Positions 45,446 to 54,317 of a stretch of 64,000 nucleotides of DNA are shown here, piece after piece (positions within the stretch are counted from its first letter, which is position 1; the number at the start of each line of letters is the position of its first letter). Below the pieces are notes generated by a model. That model was not told the origin of the DNA. It saw nothing but the letters and a program-made list of their open reading frames with translations, and ran no database searches. Source of the DNA: Pseudomonas sp. WN033 (GTDB lineage: Bacteria > Pseudomonadota > Gammaproteobacteria > Pseudomonadales > Pseudomonadaceae). The stretch spans positions 372,001-436,000 of the forward strand of contig NSKG01000003.1 of assembly GCA_002287035.1 (NCBI GenBank). The letters run 5' to 3'. The position numbers and the translations under genes are program-made.

Positions 45446-46192
45446 TCAGGCCTTCTGTTGTTCGCCAGTGGCTTCAGGCCGCTGGCTGGTATTCAGTTTG
45501 TTCTGGTGCTGGCGGGCCTCGAAGATCATGTGCAGGGTGATCTTGCGGACCTCGGCCTTGCTTTCCTCGATATGGCTCTTGAGCAGCAGTTGGGCTTCGT
45601 CGGCCCGGCGTTCGAGGATGGTGCGCAGGATCTTGCCGTGTTCGATGTAGGTCGCCTCGATCCGTGGTCGCTGGGTGAAGTCGATCCGGCGGACGATGCG
45701 CAGGCGCTCGGTCAGGTCGTGGTGGATGCGCGTCATTTCGGCATTGCCGGTGGCTTCCACCAGCTTCTGGTGAAAGCGCTCGTCCAGCGCGCAGACCCGT
45801 GGGCCGTCGTTCAAGCGTTCGTTCGGGGCCACCAGCCATACCTGTTTGAGCTCCTCAAGATCCGGGTCCGGGTGCATTTCGCACAGGCGCTTGACCGCCG
45901 CCATCTCCAGCACGATGCGTACGTCGTAGAGCTGTTCGTATTGCTCGAAGTCGAACGGTCGGACCTGCCAGCCGCTACGGAACGAGACCGCGACGAAGCC
46001 CTCACGCTGCAAGCGGGTCAGGGCTTCGCGCACCGGGGTGCGGCTGGCCTGCATCTGCTCGGCGATTTCGTTCTCACTGAAGCGGTCGCCCGGCAACAGT
46101 TCGAAGTCGAAGATGCTCTGCTTGAGCTGTTGGTAGATCCGCTCGGTCAGGTTCTGCCGGCGTTCGCCGGTGGCTCTTTCCAGTTTCAGCAC
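45446..46192 (-). CDS. GntR-family (FCD) transcriptional regulator
   Basis: A 248-residue regulator. The winged HTH (residues about 15-80) contains RFSENEIAEQMQASRTPVREALTRL, and the all-helical FCD ligand domain follows (VRIVLEMAAVKRLCEMH, then HQKLVEATGNAEMTRIHHDL). It is encoded 14 nt after the urea carboxylase gene and 103 nt before urtA in the same direction, so it probably belongs to, and controls, the same operon. The palindrome at 49941-49968 is the best operator candidate. Confidence 0.88.
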   Translation of the reverse strand: MLKLERATGERRQNLTERIYQQLKQSIFDFELLPGDRFSENEIAEQMQASRTPVREALTRLQREGFVAVSFRSGWQVRPFDFEQYEQLYDVRIVLEMAAVKRLCEMHPDPDLEELKQVWLVAPNERLNDGPRVCALDERFHQKLVEATGNAEMTRIHHDLTERLRIVRRIDFTQRPRIEATYIEHGKILRTILERRADEAQLLLKSHIEESKAEVRKITLHMIFEARQHQNKLNTSQRPEATGEQQKA

Positions 46193-46206
46193 GCTAATCG
46201 TCCGCC

Positions 46207-49200
46207 TCAGTCTTCAAGAACCAGCAACAGGTCGCCGGCGTTGACCGGACGCCCCGGTTCACAGTGAATGGCCAGCACCTTGGCGCTGCGGTCGGCGTAG
46301 ACCGAGAATTCCATCTTCATCGCCTCGACGATCAGCAGCGGCTGATCCGGCTCGACCTGCTGGCCCGGTTCGACCAGCAGCTTCCAGATGTTGCCGCTGA
46401 TATCGGCGGTGACCGCATGGCCGTCGACTTCAATCGGCCCATCCTGGGTTTTGACCTGCAATGCAGCATCGACCTGGGCCTGTTCATCGGCCTGCCATAG
46501 CGCCACTTCCTCGGTAAAGGCGGCCTGCTGGCGTTCCTTGAAGGCCGCAATGCTGTCAGCGTTGTCGGCGACGAACTGCTCGTGCTCGCCCAGATCGAAA
46601 TAGCTGTCTTCGATGTGAATGTTCAGCCGGCCTTCACGGAAGGCCTCGCGCTGCTCGGTCAACTCATCTTCGCTGACCGGGTAGTAGCGCACCTGGTCGA
46701 AGAACTTCAGCAGCCAGGGCTCGCCATTGACGAACACAGGGCTCTTGAGGAACTTGTTCCAGATCGGCAGGGTGCGGCCGACCAACTGGTAACCACCGGG
46801 TGAGTCCATGCCGTAGATGCACATGTACACGCCACCGATGCCGACGGTGCCTTCGGCGGTGTAGGTCCGCGCCGGGTTGTACTTGGAGGTCAGCAGGCGA
46901 TGGCGCGGATCGACCGGCACCGCGCAGGGAGCGCCCAGATACACGTCACCAAGGCCGAGCACCATGTAACTGGCGCTGAACAGGATGTCGCGGACCTGCT
47001 CGGCGCTGTCCAGGCCGTTGATCCGGCGCATGAACTCGGTGTTGCTCGGCAGCCACGGTGCGGTGTCGCGCACCGACTGACGATAGCGCGCCACGGCATC
47101 GAGGGTGGCCGAGTCTTCGTAGGCCATCGGCAGGTGAATGATCCGGCTCGGCACCCGCATGGCGCGTGCGTCCGGCAACTGGGTTTCCAGCACCAACAGG
47201 CGGTCGACCAGATCGTGCTGGTGAATCAGCCGGCTGTCGTAATTGATCTGCAACGAGCGCACCCCAGGCGACAGCTCGATGATGCCTTCGATCGGCTGGG
47301 CCTTGAGCGCCTCCATCAGCGCATGAACACGCAGGCGCAGGCGCAGGTCGAGTATGTTGGGGCCGTATTCGAGCAGGATGTACTTGTCGCCAGCCTGGCG
47401 GTAGGCGACTTCCGGGCGGCTGCCCTGCTCGGGCAGCGCGGCGAGAATGCAGGCCGAGAGATTGTGTTCGGGGCGAACCTCGGGCAGCGGCGTTACCGCA
47501 GGCTGTTCGGCCAGTTCCTCAATGGCCCGGTCCTGGGCCAGTTCCAGGGCCAGGGCGGTATCGAAGCTCAGGCGCTTGAAACGGATGCGGTCACCCGGTT
47601 TGACCTGGCCGACCTTCCACAGCTCGGCCTTGACGATAGTCGCTGGGCAGACAAAGCCGCCGAGGCTGGGGCCATCCTTGGTCAGGATCACCGGCATGTC
47701 ACCAGTGAAGTTGATCGAGCCGACCGCATATTCGGTGTCGTGGATGTTCGATGGGTGCAGCCCGGCTTCGCCGCCGTCGCTGCGGGTCCAGGTTGGCTTG
47801 GGACCGTTCAGGCGAATGCCCAGACGGTTGGAGTTGTAGTGCACTTCCCAGGCGGTGGAGAAGAACATCTCGATGGCTTCTTCGGTGAAGAAGTCAGGCG
47901 CGCCGTGCGGGCCGTACAGTACACCGATTTCCCATTCCTGCGGATACTCGGGGATCAGCCCGGCCGGGGCCGGGGCCGGCTCGAACAGCGGCGCCGGGGT
48001 ACTGCAGGCGGCCAGCGCCGGGTTGCTGATCGGCAGCATGTCGGCGGCACGCAGGGTGCGTCCGGCATGGCCGCCGAACTGGCCGAGGGCGAAGGTCGAG
48101 CGGCTGCCCAGATAAACGGGTACGTCAATCCCGTTGCGCACGGCCAGATAGCTGCGGCAACCGGTTTCGGCCTTGCCCATGTCCAATACCTGGCCGGCCT
48201 TGACCGTGACGGGAGTCCAGAACGCGACCGGCTGACCGTCCAGATGAGCGGCCGAGCTGGCGCCGGTCAGGGCGATTACGCTATCGACATGAAAGCGCAG
48301 CTTGGGCCCGATCAGGGTGAATTCCAGCCCGGCAGCACTGTCGTGATTGCCGACGATGCGGTTGCCCAGACGGAAGGCATAATCATCCATCGGCCCGGAC
48401 GGCGGTACACCGACGCTCCAGTAGCCGGCCCGGCCCGGATAATCCTGCACGCTGCTGTAGGTGCCCGGTTGCAGCACTTCGATCACTGGCGGTTGGTAAT
48501 CGAAACTGGCCAGACGGTTGGTCGCCACTTCGCCAGCGGCGAAGAACTCGGCATTGATGATCTGGCGCAGGTAGTCGAGGTTGCTGGCGATGCCGGCGAT
48601 GCGGGTGGCATTCAACGCTTCGCGCATTTTAGCGATGGCATCGGCGCGGTCGTGACCGTGAACGATCAGCTTGGCGATCATCGGGTCGTAATAGGGCGAG
48701 ACCTCGGTGCCGGTGGCGACCCAGGTATCGATCCGGGCGTGTTCGGGGAACTGCACTTCGGTCAGTACCCCCGGCGAGGGCTGGAAGTCGCGCACCGGGT
48801 CTTCGGCGTACAAGCGCACTTCGATGGCGGCGCCTTTGGGCTCAATCACCATCTCATTGAGTGACGGTGGTTGGCCCGCTGCAGTGAGGATCATCCATTC
48901 GACCAGATCGACGCCGGTGCAGGCTTCGGTGATCGGGTGCTCGACCTGCAGACGGGTGTTCACTTCGAGGAAATAGAAGGCGTCGCGGGCGGCGTCATAG
49001 ATGTATTCTACGGTGCCGGCGCTGCGGTAGTTGACCGCCTTGCCCAGACTGACCGAGGCCTCCAGCAGTTTTTCGCGGGTGGCGGCGGGCAGGTGCGGGG
49101 CCGGGGTTTCCTCGACCACCTTCTGGTTGCGCCGCTGCAGTGAGCAGTCGCGCTCGCCCGGGGCGATTACATTACCGTGCCCATCACCGAAGATCTGGAC

Positions 49201-49827
49201 TTCGACGTGGCGGGCGTTGTCGACAAAGCGCTCAAGAAACACACCGCTGTCGCTGAAAAAGTTCTGGCCCAGGCGCTTGACGCTCTCGAAGGCATCAATC
49301 AGGGCGGCTTCATCATCACAGCGGGTCAGGCCAATGCCACCACCGCCAGCGGTGCTTTTGAGCATGACCGGATAGCCCAGTTCGCTGGCGGCGCTGCAGG
49401 CCTGTTCGACCGAGTCAAGCAGACCGGTGCCCGGCGTCAGCGGTACGCCAGCCTGTTCGGCGATTTCACGTGAGGTGTGCTTGAGGCCGAACTGGCGGAT
49501 CTGCTCGGCAGTCGGACCGCAGAAGGCGATGCCGGCTGCTTCGCATTGTTCGGAAAAGCCTGCGTTCTCGGACAGAAAACCATAACCGGGGATGATCGCC
49601 TGGGCACCACACTCAAGCGCTGCGGCGAGAATGCGCTCGGCTTGCAGATAACTGTCGGCAGCGCTGTGGCCACCCAGGGCGATGGCTTCGTCGCAGGCGC
49701 TGACATGGGCGCTGTTGCGGTCGGCCTCGGAGTAAATGGCAACTGAGGTGATGCCCATGGCTTTGAGAGTGCGGGCGATGCGGACGGCAATCTCCCCGCG
49801 GTTGGCGATCAATACTTTGCTGAGCAT
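46207..49827 (-). CDS. Urea carboxylase-like biotin enzyme (urea or guanidine carboxylase)
   Basis: A protein of about 1,206 residues. The N-terminal biotin carboxylase module (MLSKVLIANRGEIAVRIART to about residue 450) is followed by AHS2 (KipA-like; GVPPSGPMDDYAFRLGNRIV) and AHS1 (KipI-like; IYGMDSPGGYQLVGRT) carboxyltransferase halves. The C-terminal biotinyl domain has the biotin lysine in VEAMKMEF. No allophanate hydrolase domain is fused or encoded nearby. Asp1008 precedes SPGGYQL; a single Asp/Asn position in this domain is reported to separate guanidine from urea enzymes, but I cannot confirm this is that position. The ATG at 49827 starts the conserved fold; an ATG at 49839 adds four residues. 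First gene of the gntR-urt operon. Confidence 0.88.
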   Translation of the reverse strand: MLSKVLIANRGEIAVRIARTLKAMGITSVAIYSEADRNSAHVSACDEAIALGGHSAADSYLQAERILAAALECGAQAIIPGYGFLSENAGFSEQCEAAGIAFCGPTAEQIRQFGLKHTSREIAEQAGVPLTPGTGLLDSVEQACSAASELGYPVMLKSTAGGGGIGLTRCDDEAALIDAFESVKRLGQNFFSDSGVFLERFVDNARHVEVQIFGDGHGNVIAPGERDCSLQRRNQKVVEETPAPHLPAATREKLLEASVSLGKAVNYRSAGTVEYIYDAARDAFYFLEVNTRLQVEHPITEACTGVDLVEWMILTAAGQPPSLNEMVIEPKGAAIEVRLYAEDPVRDFQPSPGVLTEVQFPEHARIDTWVATGTEVSPYYDPMIAKLIVHGHDRADAIAKMREALNATRIAGIASNLDYLRQIINAEFFAAGEVATNRLASFDYQPPVIEVLQPGTYSSVQDYPGRAGYWSVGVPPSGPMDDYAFRLGNRIVGNHDSAAGLEFTLIGPKLRFHVDSVIALTGASSAAHLDGQPVAFWTPVTVKAGQVLDMGKAETGCRSYLAVRNGIDVPVYLGSRSTFALGQFGGHAGRTLRAADMLPISNPALAACSTPAPLFEPAPAPAGLIPEYPQEWEIGVLYGPHGAPDFFTEEAIEMFFSTAWEVHYNSNRLGIRLNGPKPTWTRSDGGEAGLHPSNIHDTEYAVGSINFTGDMPVILTKDGPSLGGFVCPATIVKAELWKVGQVKPGDRIRFKRLSFDTALALELAQDRAIEELAEQPAVTPLPEVRPEHNLSACILAALPEQGSRPEVAYRQAGDKYILLEYGPNILDLRLRLRVHALMEALKAQPIEGIIELSPGVRSLQINYDSRLIHQHDLVDRLLVLETQLPDARAMRVPSRIIHLPMAYEDSATLDAVARYRQSVRDTAPWLPSNTEFMRRINGLDSAEQVRDILFSASYMVLGLGDVYLGAPCAVPVDPRHRLLTSKYNPARTYTAEGTVGIGGVYMCIYGMDSPGGYQLVGRTLPIWNKFLKSPVFVNGEPWLLKFFDQVRYYPVSEDELTEQREAFREGRLNIHIEDSYFDLGEHEQFVADNADSIAAFKERQQAAFTEEVALWQADEQAQVDAALQVKTQDGPIEVDGHAVTADISGNIWKLLVEPGQQVEPDQPLLIVEAMKMEFSVYADRSAKVLAIHCEPGRPVNAGDLLLVLED

Positions 49828-49940
49828 GGCGTGATCCATCAGGCGGCTATTGGCTGGAGGGAAAGGGGCAGGCCACCCGGTTGAGGGCGCGAACTATCCT
49901 TGGTGGTCGATCGAGTCATGTCGCTGTCCTGCGTGTTTGG

Positions 49941-49968
49941 AATACCGACTTGTATGCAAGTTGGTATT
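49941..49968 (-). promoter_or_regulatory. Palindromic operator, probable GntR (FCD) site
   Basis: AATACCGACTTG, TATG, CAAGTTGGTATT: the 12-base arms match at 11 of 12. The core CTTGTATGCAAG is the shape bound by FadR/FCD-type GntR regulators. It overlaps the expected start of the sigma-54 transcript, an ideal repressor position. Confidence 0.65.
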
Positions 49969-49969
49969 C

Positions 49970-49985
49970 AGCAGGGAGCGTGCCA
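49970..49985 (-). promoter_or_regulatory. Sigma-54-like promoter of the uca-gntR-urt operon
   Basis: On the minus strand TGGCACG-N4-CTGCT matches the consensus except for C in place of the first T of the -12 element. The -24 GG and -12 GC are present at correct spacing. TGCAC-type half sites at about 50086-50142 could be NtrC contacts, though their spacing is off by one. Confidence 0.55.
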
Positions 49986-50160
49986 GTTTTCGAGAAATGG
50001 TCAGGAAATACGCTTGTGCCCTTTGGAATCAGGGGTTTGGCTTTTGTTAGTGGGAGATTTCAGGACTGCGCTGGGGGGATTGTGCGCATGGAAGTGCACC
50101 GTGCGGGGGCGTAGGGGCTCAATGTGGTGCACTGGTATGTGCCCTTGGGTCGGGCTTCTC

Positions 50161-50269
50161 CTGGATTGCTTCAGACCTTTGGCCTTCGCAATGACGTAGC
50201 GGCGTTGACTCAGTGCCAGGTATTTCAACCGCAGGTCATCGCGAGGGCCAGCGGCCCGTGGCGATCCAG
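50161..50269. repeat. Inverted pair of a dispersed intergenic repeat
   Basis: CTGGATTGCTTC...GCAATGAC (50161-50195) and its diverged inverse GTCATCGCGAG...GCGATCCAG (50235-50269) face each other across 39 bases in the 500-base gap between the uca promoter and the TonB receptor. A third copy lies at 55293-55327. Confidence 0.55.
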
Positions 50270-50280
50270 ATCCAGCAGGT

Positions 50281-50310
50281 AAAAAAAGCCGACCGCAAAG
50301 CGCGGTCGGC
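50281..50310 (-). terminator. Intrinsic terminator after the second TonB receptor
   Basis: On the minus strand GCCGACCGCG and GCGGTCGGC stem with a small loop is followed by seven T (50281-50287). It lies 28 nt past the receptor stop. Confidence 0.88.
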
Positions 50311-50338
50311 ACAAGCGCCAGGTCGGCGCAAGGAGCAC

Positions 50339-52468
50339 TCAGAAGCGGAAGGTAACCCCGCCGACCACGGTGCGCGGGGCGCCGGGGCGGATGCCTTCCT
50401 GAATGTCGGCGATATACAGCTTGTCGCTCAGGTTGCGGCCCTGCAGCCACAGGGTGGTGTCGAGCCTGGTCGGCAGCTGGTAGCTGGCCCTGGCCGACCA
50501 CAGGGTACGGCCCGGCACCCGGCCGGCATCGTCCTCGCTGCCGGTAACATCCAGCGCCCGGGTATTCTCGATGTCGGTGTAGAAGGCTCCGAAGTGGCTG
50601 GCGGTGACGCTCAGGTGCCAACCGGCGGCATGCTCGACCCCCAGGGTCAGGCTGCCGACCCGGGTCGGTACTTCCGGTACCTGATTGCCCTTGAGCGGCC
50701 CATTGCTGAAGCGTGCCTTGGTGAAGTTCAGAGCCAGCTCGGCGAACAGGTTGTAAGGTGAGTTGTAGAAAGCATCGGAGTCGATCCGCGCGCCCAGATC
50801 CAGACCATGGACATGCGAGTTGGCGGCGTTGATGAACAGCGCATCACCGAAGCTGTCGACGCTGTCACGGATCAGAGTGTCCTTGATCCGGTTATAGAAG
50901 AAGGCTGCGTCCAGGCTAACCCCGTGCAGGGCGTGGCTGCGTACACCGATCTGACTATTGATGCCGGTTTCCGGCGTCAGCGGGAAGTCGTCGGTCCGGG
51001 CCGAGGCCGGGGCATAGCCACGATGAATTCCAGCGTAGATCTCGGTGGCGTCGAAGCCACTGTACAGCAGGCTGATGCCCGGCAGCCACAGGCTGTTGCT
51101 GTCCTTGTCGCGACTGCCTTCGGCTGAGCTGCCGGGGCGGAAGTTGGTCTTCTTGTTCTGGTTGTAGGTCTCGTAGCGCAGGCCTGGGGTAATGGCCCAG
51201 TCACCCCAACTCAGGGTGTTCTGGATGAAGCCGGATACCGCCTCGGCATCGTAGGTCACCAGCCGGCCATCGCGGGTGTAACCGTCCACGCCGGCACGGG
51301 CGTAGACATTGCCGCGCTTGCTTTCCTTCAGATATTCACCGGGGCGGCCGACCGGGCGGCGGTCGGCGAAGCGGTGCTTCTCATAGCGCAGCCCGGCCTG
51401 CAGCCGATGTTCCAGGCCCAGAGCATGGAGGTTGCCGATATCGATGCGGCTGTCGGCACCGAGCGTATGGTAACGGCGGTCACGGCCTTCCATGACGCCA
51501 CCCTCACGCGGCGAAGTACCACGAGTCTGGAACCGGGGACGATCCAGCTCAGTGGCGAACACCTTGCTCGACAGCCGCACGTCATTGCTGAGCTGGAAGT
51601 TGTGGGTCAGATCCAGTTTGTAGTAGTCCACCGAGATGTTGTTGAACTCCCGGGCTTCATCGAGCTGGCGCTTGCTGCGCGGATTGTTGCGGTACTCGGC
51701 CAGTGAGAGGTTGCTCTCGTCATAGCCCTGGCTGCGCTCACGGAAGTAGGTGGCCGAAGTCGCCAGTTGGTGGCGTTCGTTGACCTGCCATTCCAGCGCA
51801 GCGTAGAAATCGTCGAATTCGTGCTCCTCAACATCAAAGGTGCCGTCAGCTTCCTGGCCGGTGTAGGCAAATACCATACCTACCGGGCCTTCGGTGCGTC
51901 GGTGCATGAGGTGAACCTGGCGAGTGTCCTGGTTGCCAGCGCCCAGTTCTATGCGAGTTTCCGGTGCTGCCGTGGGCTTGAGGTTGCGGAAGTTGATGAT
52001 GCCGTGATTGTTCAGTGGGCCATGAACGATTTGCCCGGCCCCCTTGAGTACTTCGATCTGCTCCAGGCGCTGCATCGGTGGTGTGTAGTGAGCACCAGAG
52101 TCGAGATAGGCGCTGTTGTTGATTGGCGTACCGTCTTCCAGCAACAGCACCTTGCGCGAACGCCGCGGTGGCGCACCGCGGATGCCGATACCCGAGCGCA
52201 GGCCGAGCACGTCATCGTCAATGGTCCTTACCCCGGGCACGAAGTCGAAGGCGTCATGCAGGCTATAGGGCTTGTAGGTATCCAGAGTTTCACGGCTTAG
52301 CAGATTGGCCGCCCCAGGCATGCCCTGGACCTCGCTGGGAACCAGGCTGCGCACGTCCATCGACGGCAGTTGCAGGGGCTGTTCGCTGGTCTGTGCCAGG
52401 GCCAGTCCGGGCAGGCAGAGCAGGGCAGTAAGCTTAACCGCCCGGGCGATCGGAGTCAGAGCAGGCAT
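50339..52468 (-). CDS. TonB-dependent outer-membrane receptor (FecA-like)
   Basis: A 709-residue receptor. The signal peptide covers about residues 1-25 (LLCLPGLALAQ), and TonB-box-like sequence MDVRSLVP follows. The plug has LGLRSGIGIRGAPPRRSRKV, LLLEDGTPINNSAYLDSGAH and IEVLKGAGQIVHGPLNNHGI, close to ferric-citrate-type receptors. The barrel ends in the aromatic VVGGVTFRF. No FecI/FecR pair, Fur box or cobalamin riboswitch was seen nearby, so the substrate is open. Monocistronic, with a strong terminator. Confidence 0.88.
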   Translation of the reverse strand: MPALTPIARAVKLTALLCLPGLALAQTSEQPLQLPSMDVRSLVPSEVQGMPGAANLLSRETLDTYKPYSLHDAFDFVPGVRTIDDDVLGLRSGIGIRGAPPRRSRKVLLLEDGTPINNSAYLDSGAHYTPPMQRLEQIEVLKGAGQIVHGPLNNHGIINFRNLKPTAAPETRIELGAGNQDTRQVHLMHRRTEGPVGMVFAYTGQEADGTFDVEEHEFDDFYAALEWQVNERHQLATSATYFRERSQGYDESNLSLAEYRNNPRSKRQLDEAREFNNISVDYYKLDLTHNFQLSNDVRLSSKVFATELDRPRFQTRGTSPREGGVMEGRDRRYHTLGADSRIDIGNLHALGLEHRLQAGLRYEKHRFADRRPVGRPGEYLKESKRGNVYARAGVDGYTRDGRLVTYDAEAVSGFIQNTLSWGDWAITPGLRYETYNQNKKTNFRPGSSAEGSRDKDSNSLWLPGISLLYSGFDATEIYAGIHRGYAPASARTDDFPLTPETGINSQIGVRSHALHGVSLDAAFFYNRIKDTLIRDSVDSFGDALFINAANSHVHGLDLGARIDSDAFYNSPYNLFAELALNFTKARFSNGPLKGNQVPEVPTRVGSLTLGVEHAAGWHLSVTASHFGAFYTDIENTRALDVTGSEDDAGRVPGRTLWSARASYQLPTRLDTTLWLQGRNLSDKLYIADIQEGIRPGAPRTVVGGVTFRF

Positions 52469-53005
52469 CGTGTGTTCCTTATTATGGATGGCAGATTAGT
52501 CACGTCTGCATGCTGACATCCCGGCTGGCCAGGGAATATTGCCCGGGTGTTGGGCTGACGGGCTGCTTTGGTCGCTCTCCCTGTGGCGATTGGACTGGGA
52601 AAAATTCCCGCCGGACAGTCTGTGCGATACCCGTATGCGCAGCTATTTGACCGGCAGCTCTTGACCCCGTGGTCACTTGGTTTTATGGTTCGCCCCGAAC
52701 GTTGAGGCTGGCACGATCCATACGGCTCAAGTACTGACGACGAGACAGCAAGACCGGGGTTTTTCCGGACTTATTGCTTTCGGCGCACGCCTTGGGAAGT
52801 AGGCGAACCAAAGTGGGGATACTGATCAGACGTTCGCACCCCCGGGTTGTGTGTTGGCCTTGAATGTTTGGAAGCGCTTCCGTCGGAAAGCGCGTCCCTG
52901 TCCCCGTTTTGCGCGGGCGAAGGGATGCACTTGTCTGCCCTGCATCTGATCAGCTCATGTCCTCACGCGGCCCGATCCGAACTTTGCAACTTTGGAGCCG
53001 ACGCC
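52469..53005 (+). other. Divergent gap with structured leader upstream of speC
   Basis: No protein gene seen in these 537 bases. Several stem-loops stack up toward speC: AGCAA/TTGCT with inner CCGG/CCGG (52747-52778), GCGAAC/GTTCGC (52803-52837), GCGCTTCC/GGAAAGCGC (52874-52893) and a CCCG/CGGG pair near 52902-52916. This could be a structured 5' untranslated region of speC responding to polyamines or growth state, but I recognise no known riboswitch in it. Confidence 0.35.
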
Positions 53006-54169
53006 ATGTCCATCAAGCTGGAAGACTATTTCGATCGCGACACCTTTGGTCGCATCAAAGCCTGTGCTGATCAGCACGAAACCCCGTTCCTGGTGGTTGA
53101 CCTCAAGACCATCGACCGCGCCTACGACGAGTTGGTCGATGGGTTTCCATTCGCCAAGGTTTACTATGCGGTCAAGGCCAATCCGGCCAATGAAGTGCTG
53201 AACCTGCTGAAAAGCAAAGGCTCGAACTTCGACATCGCCTCTATTTATGAACTGGAGAAGGTCCTGGCTCTGGGCGTCAAGCCCGAGCAGATCAGCTTCG
53301 GCAACACCATCAAGAAGTCCAAGCACATCCGCGCCTTCTATGAGAAAGGTGTGCGCCTGTTCGCCACCGACTCGGAAGCTGACCTGCGCAACATCGCCAA
53401 GGCCGCGCCGGGCTCCAAGGTTTATGTGCGTATTCTGACCGAAGGCTCGACCACCGCCGACTGGCCGCTGTCGCGCAAGTTCGGTTGCCAGACCGACATG
53501 GCCATGGATCTGCTGGTACTGGCCAAGGAGCTGGGCCTGGACCCCTACGGTATCTCCTTCCATGTGGGCTCGCAGCAGCGCGATATCGGTGCCTGGGACG
53601 CGGCGATTGCCAAGGTCAAGGTGATCTTTGAGCGCCTGAAAGAAGAAGACGGCATCACCCTGAAGATGATCAACATGGGTGGTGGCTTCCCGGCCAACTA
53701 CATCACCAAGACCAATACCCTGCAGACCTACGCCGAGGAAATCACCCGCTTCCTGCACGAGGACTTTGGTGACGAACTGCCGGAAATCATCCTCGAGCCG
53801 GGCCGCTCACTGATCGCCAACGCTGGCATTCTGGTCAGCGAAGTGGTGCTGGTCTCGCGCAAGTCGCACACTGCGCTGGAACGCTGGGTGTACACCGACG
53901 TGGGCAAGTTCAGTGGCCTGATCGAAACCATGGACGAGTCGATCAAGTTCCCGATCTGGACCGACAAGAAGGGCGAGCTGGAAGAAGCGGTAATCGCCGG
54001 CCCGACCTGTGACAGCGCCGACATTATGTACGAGCACTACAAGTACGGCCTGCCGCTGAACCTGGCGATCGGCGACCGCCTCTACTGGCTGTCCACCGGT
54101 GCCTATACCACCAGCTACAGCGCGATCGAATTCAACGGCTTCCCGCCGCTGGAGGCTTTCTACGTTTGA
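53006..54169 (+). CDS. speC: Ornithine decarboxylase (type III PLP fold)
   Basis: A 387-residue enzyme making putrescine from ornithine, matching the 387-residue Pseudomonas SpeC. PLP lysine is in VYYAVKANPANEVLNLL, followed by the substrate and cofactor loops FHVGSQQRDIGAW, MGGGFPANY, LEPGRSLIANAG and the active-site cysteine in GPTCDSADIMYEHY. The ATG at 53006 (MSIKLEDYFDRDTFGRIKA) has GGAG upstream. A strong terminator follows. Confidence 0.92.
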   Translation: MSIKLEDYFDRDTFGRIKACADQHETPFLVVDLKTIDRAYDELVDGFPFAKVYYAVKANPANEVLNLLKSKGSNFDIASIYELEKVLALGVKPEQISFGNTIKKSKHIRAFYEKGVRLFATDSEADLRNIAKAAPGSKVYVRILTEGSTTADWPLSRKFGCQTDMAMDLLVLAKELGLDPYGISFHVGSQQRDIGAWDAAIAKVKVIFERLKEEDGITLKMINMGGGFPANYITKTNTLQTYAEEITRFLHEDFGDELPEIILEPGRSLIANAGILVSEVVLVSRKSHTALERWVYTDVGKFSGLIETMDESIKFPIWTDKKGELEEAVIAGPTCDSADIMYEHYKYGLPLNLAIGDRLYWLSTGAYTTSYSAIEFNGFPPLEAFYV

Positions 54170-54214
54170 TATAGAAAGCAGAGGTAAGCTGACCGCGCAG
54201 GTCTGAAGCGAAAG

Positions 54215-54244
54215 CCCCGCATCGATAACGGTGCGGGGTTTTTT
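54215..54244 (+). terminator. Intrinsic terminator after speC
   Basis: CCCCGCA (54215-54221) pairs with TGCGGGG (54232-54238), followed by TTTTTT. Confidence 0.9.
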
Positions 54245-54317
54245 GTTTTTTGGATTGGATATCTGGTTAAATCGCTTATCCCTTGATTGTTACCTTGTTG
54301 TCGGCAGGAGGCTGCTT

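Noticed and set aside
43945-45540. A 531-codon plus-strand open frame across urtA
   Set aside because: Antisense to urtA and the start of the GntR gene; no recognisable protein features.
46900-48864. A 654-codon plus-strand open frame inside the urea carboxylase gene
   Set aside because: Antisense shadow of a continuous, well-conserved biotin enzyme; composition (Gln, His, Gly, Asp rich) is that of a complement frame.
49840-50140. Guanidine (ykkC-type) riboswitch upstream of the carboxylase
   Set aside because: The conserved ykkC core was not found; the palindrome and sigma-54-like promoter explain the region better.
52469-52720. Cobalamin riboswitch upstream of the second TonB receptor
   Set aside because: No B12-box (GCCACTG...GGGAAGGC arrangement) could be assembled on the minus strand.
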